From: Virgibacillus_F sp049310925
GTDB lineage: Bacteria; Bacillota; Bacilli; Bacillales; Amphibacillaceae
Assembly: GCF_049310925.1 (NCBI RefSeq)
Contig: NZ_JBMERP010000005.1
Location: 47,791-111,790, forward strand
Direction: 5' to 3'
Length of the DNA: 64,000 nucleotides
Shown here: piece by piece, positions 60,573 to 64,000 of the stretch
Position numbering within the stretch: position 1 is the first letter of the stretch
How the letters are laid out: each line of letters opens with the position of its first letter
Program-made: the position numbers and the translations under genes
The notes under the pieces: generated by a model
Told to the model about the DNA's origin: nothing
The model's input: the letters and a program-made list of their open reading frames with translations, nothing else
The model's database searches: none

Positions 60573-61321
60573 CTAAAATGCTGGTGTATTTGAAACTGTA
60601 TCAAGTAACGCCTTCAATTCCTCATCTAATTTTAATAGTGAAACAGAACAACCAGCCATTTCTAGTGAAGTCATGTACTCACCTACAAATGTTTTGTACA
60701 CCCTTATTCCTTTTTCTTGTAATATTTGATTTACTTTTGCGTTAACGATGAAAAGTTCCATTTCTGGTGTTGAACCGAGTCCATTAACCATAACAGCTAC
60801 TTCAGAACTGCTATAATCAATATCTTCAAGTATTTTTTGCGTGAGTTCTTTAGCTATATCATCTGCACAGGTTATTTCTTTTCTTTTGATCCCAGGTTCA
60901 CCATGAATACCTATACCGATTTCCACTTCATCATCACCCAGTTCAAAACTAGGCTTTCCTGCAGCAGGAACTGTACAGGGACTTAGCGCCATTCCCATAG
61001 ACCGCCTGAACCGCTATCTACTGCCTTTATTGCCTCAAAAACCTGGTCAGGTGTAGGAGAAGTAAATACTTCACCTACAACAGCAGCATCGAGCATTCCA
61101 GTACCCACATAACCTGCGTGGGCAGGTTCATGCCCACTACCTCCGCCGCTAACCAAACCTACCTTATTCTGAACTGGTGCATCCTTTCGAACTATAATTG
61201 TTGAGTTTGGCAATACTTTTAAGCTGTTTGGAAAAGCTGCTACCACACCTCTAAGCATGTCCTCCACAACTTGATCTGGATTATTAATAATCTTCTTCAT
61301 GTTCATTTCCCCTTTCCTCAA
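60573..61321 (-). pseudogene. dhaK: Dihydroxyacetone kinase substrate-binding subunit DhaK with internal deletion and frameshift
   Basis: The first frame reads MKKIINNPDQVVEDMLRGVV to AIKAVDSGSGG and then runs out of frame to a stop. The second frame resumes with RSMGMALSPCTVPAAGK and runs to the normal end. About 80 residues between them are missing, including the conserved KNYTGD segment with the catalytic Asp. The substrate-binding His (IGIHGEPG) remains. The joint is near 60998-61004. Confidence 0.9.
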
Positions 61322-61354
61322 ACGTTTTCTCTTAATTCCTATTACTAAGATTTA

Positions 61355-61411
61355 GAAAAAAAGGAGACATACTTACCTAAGATATTAATCTATAAGGTAA
61401 TGTTGTCTCCT
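61355..61411 (-). terminator. Terminator between glpK and dhaK
   Basis: GGAGACAACATTACC pairs with GGTAAGTATGTCTCC (one mismatch), followed by seven T on the minus strand. Ends the glpFK transcript. Confidence 0.88.
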
Positions 61412-61458
61412 ATTATCACTAGTAACTATTCAATCAATTTAATTTCACTGACTCGTGT

Positions 61459-62949
61459 TTATTTAAACGACCTCGTTGCTTCAACAGCTTTTTGCCACCC
61501 AGAGTAAAGTTGGCCACGATCCTCTTCATTCATATCACTTGTGAACGTACGTTCTTTTTTCCATTGTTTTGCTATTTCTTCACGGTTTTCCCAATATCCA
61601 ACCGCCAAACCTGCTAAGTATGCCGCACCCAATGCCGTTGTTTCACTCACCTCTGGGCGCTCTACTGGAACACCTAAAATATCACTCTGGAATTGCATTA
61701 AAAAGTTATTTTTAACAGCTCCTCCATCAACACGTAATGCTTTAAGGTTAATTCCAGAGTCCGCAATCATAGCGTCTAATACATCCTTTGTTTGGTAAGC
61801 AAGGGATTCTAAGGTTGCACGTACAAAATGCTCTTTTGTAGTTCCACGTGTAATACCAAATACTGCACCACGTGCATCACTATCCCAGTATGGTGTACCT
61901 AGACCTACAAAAGCAGGTACAAGATAAACTCCATCTGTCGAATCCACCTTGATCGCCAAGTCTTCACTTTCAGATGCACTTTCAATTATCTTTAAGCCAT
62001 CGCGTAACCACTGGACAGCTGAACCAGCTACAAATATACTTCCTTCTAGCGCATACTCAACCTTCCCATCAATTCCCCATGCAAGAGTTGTAAGCAGACC
62101 ATGCTTAGAATGAACAGCTTTGTCTCCAGTATTCATTAACATAAAACAACCAGTACCATATGTGTTCTTTGCCATTCCACTTTCATAGCATGCCTGACCA
62201 AATAATGCAGCTTGTTGGTCGCCCGCAACACCAGCAATAGGAACCTCATGACCAAAGAAATGGTAGTCTACAGTATTCCCATAAACTTCTGAAGATGGGC
62301 GGACTTCAGGAAGCATACTTGCTGGAACTGTTAAAATATCCAACAACTCTTGATCCCACTGAAGATCATAAATGTTATACATTAATGTACGAGAAGCGTT
62401 GGAATAATCGGTAACGTGCCTTTTACCACCAGTCAGTTTATAAATCAACCATGTATCGATTGTTCCAAACATTAACTCTCCGTTATCAGCTTTCGTTCTA
62501 GCTCCCTCAACATTATCTAGTATCCATTTCACTTTAGTTCCAGAGAAATATGCGTCGATAAGTAATCCGGTTTTTTCTCTAAACAAGTCACTGTGTCCTT
62601 GTTCACGCAGTTCTTTACAAATCCCATCGGTTTGACGAGACTGCCATACAATAGCTTTATACACGGGCTTACCTGTATTTTTGTCCCAAACAACTGCTGT
62701 TTCTCTTTGGTTAGTTATACCAATACCTGCTATTTGTTCAGGTTCTACATCTGTCTTACGTAATACCTCTGCCATTACAGCTAGAACTGAAGTCCAAATT
62801 TCATTAGCATCGTGCTCAACCCATCCCGGCTTTGGAAAGAATTGTTCGAACTCTCTTTGCGCCGTGCCAACAATACCACCCTCGTGGTTAAATAGAATAG
62901 CGCGTGAACTTGTTGTACCTTGGTCTAAAGATAAGATAAATTTTTCCAT
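61459..62949 (-). CDS. glpK: Glycerol kinase
   Basis: 496 residues from the ATG at 62949, preceded by AGGGGGATTT; an upstream in-frame ATG at 62982 lies inside glpF and is rejected. FGGY kinase motifs are LSLDQGTTSSRAI, the glycerol-contacting KWILDNVEG region, and C-terminal RVDGGAVKNNFLMQ. It has the YHFFGHE His region that Gram-positive GlpK uses for HPr-dependent activation. Makes glycerol 3-phosphate. Confidence 0.96.
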   Translation of the reverse strand: MEKFILSLDQGTTSSRAILFNHEGGIVGTAQREFEQFFPKPGWVEHDANEIWTSVLAVMAEVLRKTDVEPEQIAGIGITNQRETAVVWDKNTGKPVYKAIVWQSRQTDGICKELREQGHSDLFREKTGLLIDAYFSGTKVKWILDNVEGARTKADNGELMFGTIDTWLIYKLTGGKRHVTDYSNASRTLMYNIYDLQWDQELLDILTVPASMLPEVRPSSEVYGNTVDYHFFGHEVPIAGVAGDQQAALFGQACYESGMAKNTYGTGCFMLMNTGDKAVHSKHGLLTTLAWGIDGKVEYALEGSIFVAGSAVQWLRDGLKIIESASESEDLAIKVDSTDGVYLVPAFVGLGTPYWDSDARGAVFGITRGTTKEHFVRATLESLAYQTKDVLDAMIADSGINLKALRVDGGAVKNNFLMQFQSDILGVPVERPEVSETTALGAAYLAGLAVGYWENREEIAKQWKKERTFTSDMNEEDRGQLYSGWQKAVEATRSFK

Positions 62950-62962
62950 TTTAAAATCCCCC

Positions 62963-63793
62963 TTAACTAATTTTTTTCTCAACTTTACCTGCTACTGTAG
63001 CACCTTTCTTTAATTCTGAGGAGGCAGCACCAAATAATATTACTGCAACTACAATACTTAGTCCCCAAAACAGCCCTGTATATTCACCTAAGAAAATTGC
63101 ACGATAGAAAATAGCTCCATAGATTCCTCCAAACGCCGGTCCAACAACAGGAATCCAAGCGTAGCTCCAATCTGATCCTCCCTTTCCTGGAATAGGAAGA
63201 AGTGCATGGGCGATTCTTGGCCCTAAGTCACGTGCTGGGTTGATCGCATAACCAGTTGCTCCACCTAATGACATCCCAATCGCAACGATTAGGCCACCTA
63301 CTATTAATGGGTTTAATCCTTCTGTGAATTCATTAGCGCCAATAAACATTAACCCCATAACTAGTATAAATGTCCCGATAATCTCACTAACTAGGTTCGA
63401 AAAAGGACTACGAACAGCAGGATCTGTTGAAAATACCGCTAGTTTTGCTCCCGTATCTGTTGTTTTACCCCAATGTGGTAAATAATTCAGAAATACTACG
63501 ACTCCACCAATAAAAGCTCCTATCATCTGAGCGGTAATATACATTGGAACTTTCGCCCATGGGAACTCACCAGCTGCAGCAAGTCCTAGAGTCACTGCAG
63601 GGTTGATATGTGCACCTGAAAAGCTTCCGACAGCATAAACAGCCATCGCAACAGCAAGCCCCCATCCTATTGTAATAACAACCCATCCTGCTCCTTCTGC
63701 TTTTGAATCCTTTAACACGACACCTGCAACTACACCCCCACCAAAGATTATAAGAATCATTGTACCAATTACTTCTGCTAAAAACTCCGACAT
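62963..63793 (-). CDS. glpF: Glycerol uptake facilitator
   Basis: 276 residues, six membrane helices and both NPA half-helices: HINPAVTLG and AINPARDLG, the latter with the Asp typical of glyceroporins. First gene of glpFK, followed by glpK after 13 bases. Confidence 0.96.
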   Translation of the reverse strand: MSEFLAEVIGTMILIIFGGGVVAGVVLKDSKAEGAGWVVITIGWGLAVAMAVYAVGSFSGAHINPAVTLGLAAAGEFPWAKVPMYITAQMIGAFIGGVVVFLNYLPHWGKTTDTGAKLAVFSTDPAVRSPFSNLVSEIIGTFILVMGLMFIGANEFTEGLNPLIVGGLIVAIGMSLGGATGYAINPARDLGPRIAHALLPIPGKGGSDWSYAWIPVVGPAFGGIYGAIFYRAIFLGEYTGLFWGLSIVVAVILFGAASSELKKGATVAGKVEKKIS

Positions 63794-63844
63794 TTTCTAA
63801 CACCCCTTTTTTAGTGGAAAACTGTAACAAGCTCAGCATTTATA

Positions 63845-63918
63845 AAAACAAAAACTAAAAGCCCACACTTAAAACAGTATACTTCCCCTAAGAAAGTACA
63901 TTGTTTGTAGTGTGGGCT
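63845..63918 (-). promoter_or_regulatory. glpF leader terminator, probable GlpP antitermination site
   Basis: GCCCACACT at the 5' side pairs with AGTGTGGGC, followed by TTTTAGTTTTTGTTTTT on the minus strand, within the untranslated leader of glpF. In B. subtilis the glp leaders hold such a terminator, which GlpP bypasses when glycerol 3-phosphate is present. Confidence 0.8.
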
Positions 63919-63955
63919 CCTAATCTCAATCCCGTTTACTTAACTTGTCTATTTA

Positions 63956-63984
63956 AGGTTAATACTTTTTGTAACCGCTGTCAA
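63956..63984 (-). promoter_or_regulatory. glpF promoter with overlapping cre box
   Basis: TTGACA (63979-63984) and TAACCT (63956-63961) on the minus strand with a 17-base spacer. TGACAGCGGTTACA (63970-63983) fits the cre consensus TGWNANCGNTNWCA at every position and covers the -35, so CcpA repression is expected. Confidence 0.8.
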
Positions 63985-64000
63985 TATGTTTTTATATTTT

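Overview
This AT-rich window comes from a motile, endospore-forming, aerobic member of the Bacillaceae. I infer a Virgibacillus/Oceanobacillus/Lentibacillus-like halophile. The grounds are an alpha/beta-type SASP gene, B. subtilis-like MotA/MotB, a ba3-type oxidase, B. subtilis-style glpFK control, and an intron fragment closely resembling the Oceanobacillus iheyensis group IIC intron. The genus is an inference.

Layout. 1-2.9 kb: partial molybdopterin oxidoreductase and its membrane partner. 3-6.4 kb: M19 dipeptidase, motAB, a GIY-YIG protein. 6.4-13.9 kb: a polyol PTS operon (EIIA, EIIB, EIIC, two zinc dehydrogenases, DeoC, a 54-residue protein) behind a frameshifted PRD activator. 14-21.5 kb: single metabolic genes and a lipoprotein/coiled-coil pair under a c-di-GMP riboswitch. 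21.7-24.2 kb: ba3 oxidase with its tiny subunit IIa and a second tiny membrane ORF. 24.2-24.5 kb: a nested inverted-repeat element. 26-33.6 kb: a complete monoderm Tad pilus operon under a c-di-GMP-I riboswitch. 33.8-40.6 kb: a SipW-type signal peptidase, two secreted proteins of the SipW-substrate type, a DUF5305 protein and a two-component system; part of this sits behind a c-di-GMP-II riboswitch. 40.7-51.4 kb: an accessory chemotaxis operon (CheX-CheA-CheW-CheY-MCP-MCP) and a further MCP, each behind its own c-di-GMP-I riboswitch, plus a ruined EAL phosphodiesterase gene. 51.7-52.3 kb: tRNA-Ala and panD. 52.4-59.4 kb: a decaying island holding two Asp/Glu racemases, a D-Asp-ligase-like ATP-grasp gene, murE, femAB and paaX pseudogenes, a truncated group IIC intron and a degenerate IS3 element. 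59.5-64 kb: dhaMLK (dhaK broken by deletion) and glpKF.

The central observation is a c-di-GMP regulon. Five c-di-GMP riboswitches (four class I, one class II), each followed by an intrinsic terminator, lie in about 35 kb. They control Tad pili, a predicted SipW-dependent surface-protein operon with its own sensor kinase, an accessory chemosensory array, an MCP and a secreted coiled-coil protein. Together these read as a second-messenger-controlled surface-attachment and sensing module.

The second theme is decay. Pseudogenes include the PRD regulator, EAL protein, one MCP (a single in-frame TGA), dhaK, murE, femAB, paaX and the IS3 transposase. Small genes missed by length cut-offs were added at 7548-7712, 21748-21873 and 24038-24118. 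Start codons were moved where a ribosome binding site or an upstream terminator decides the matter.
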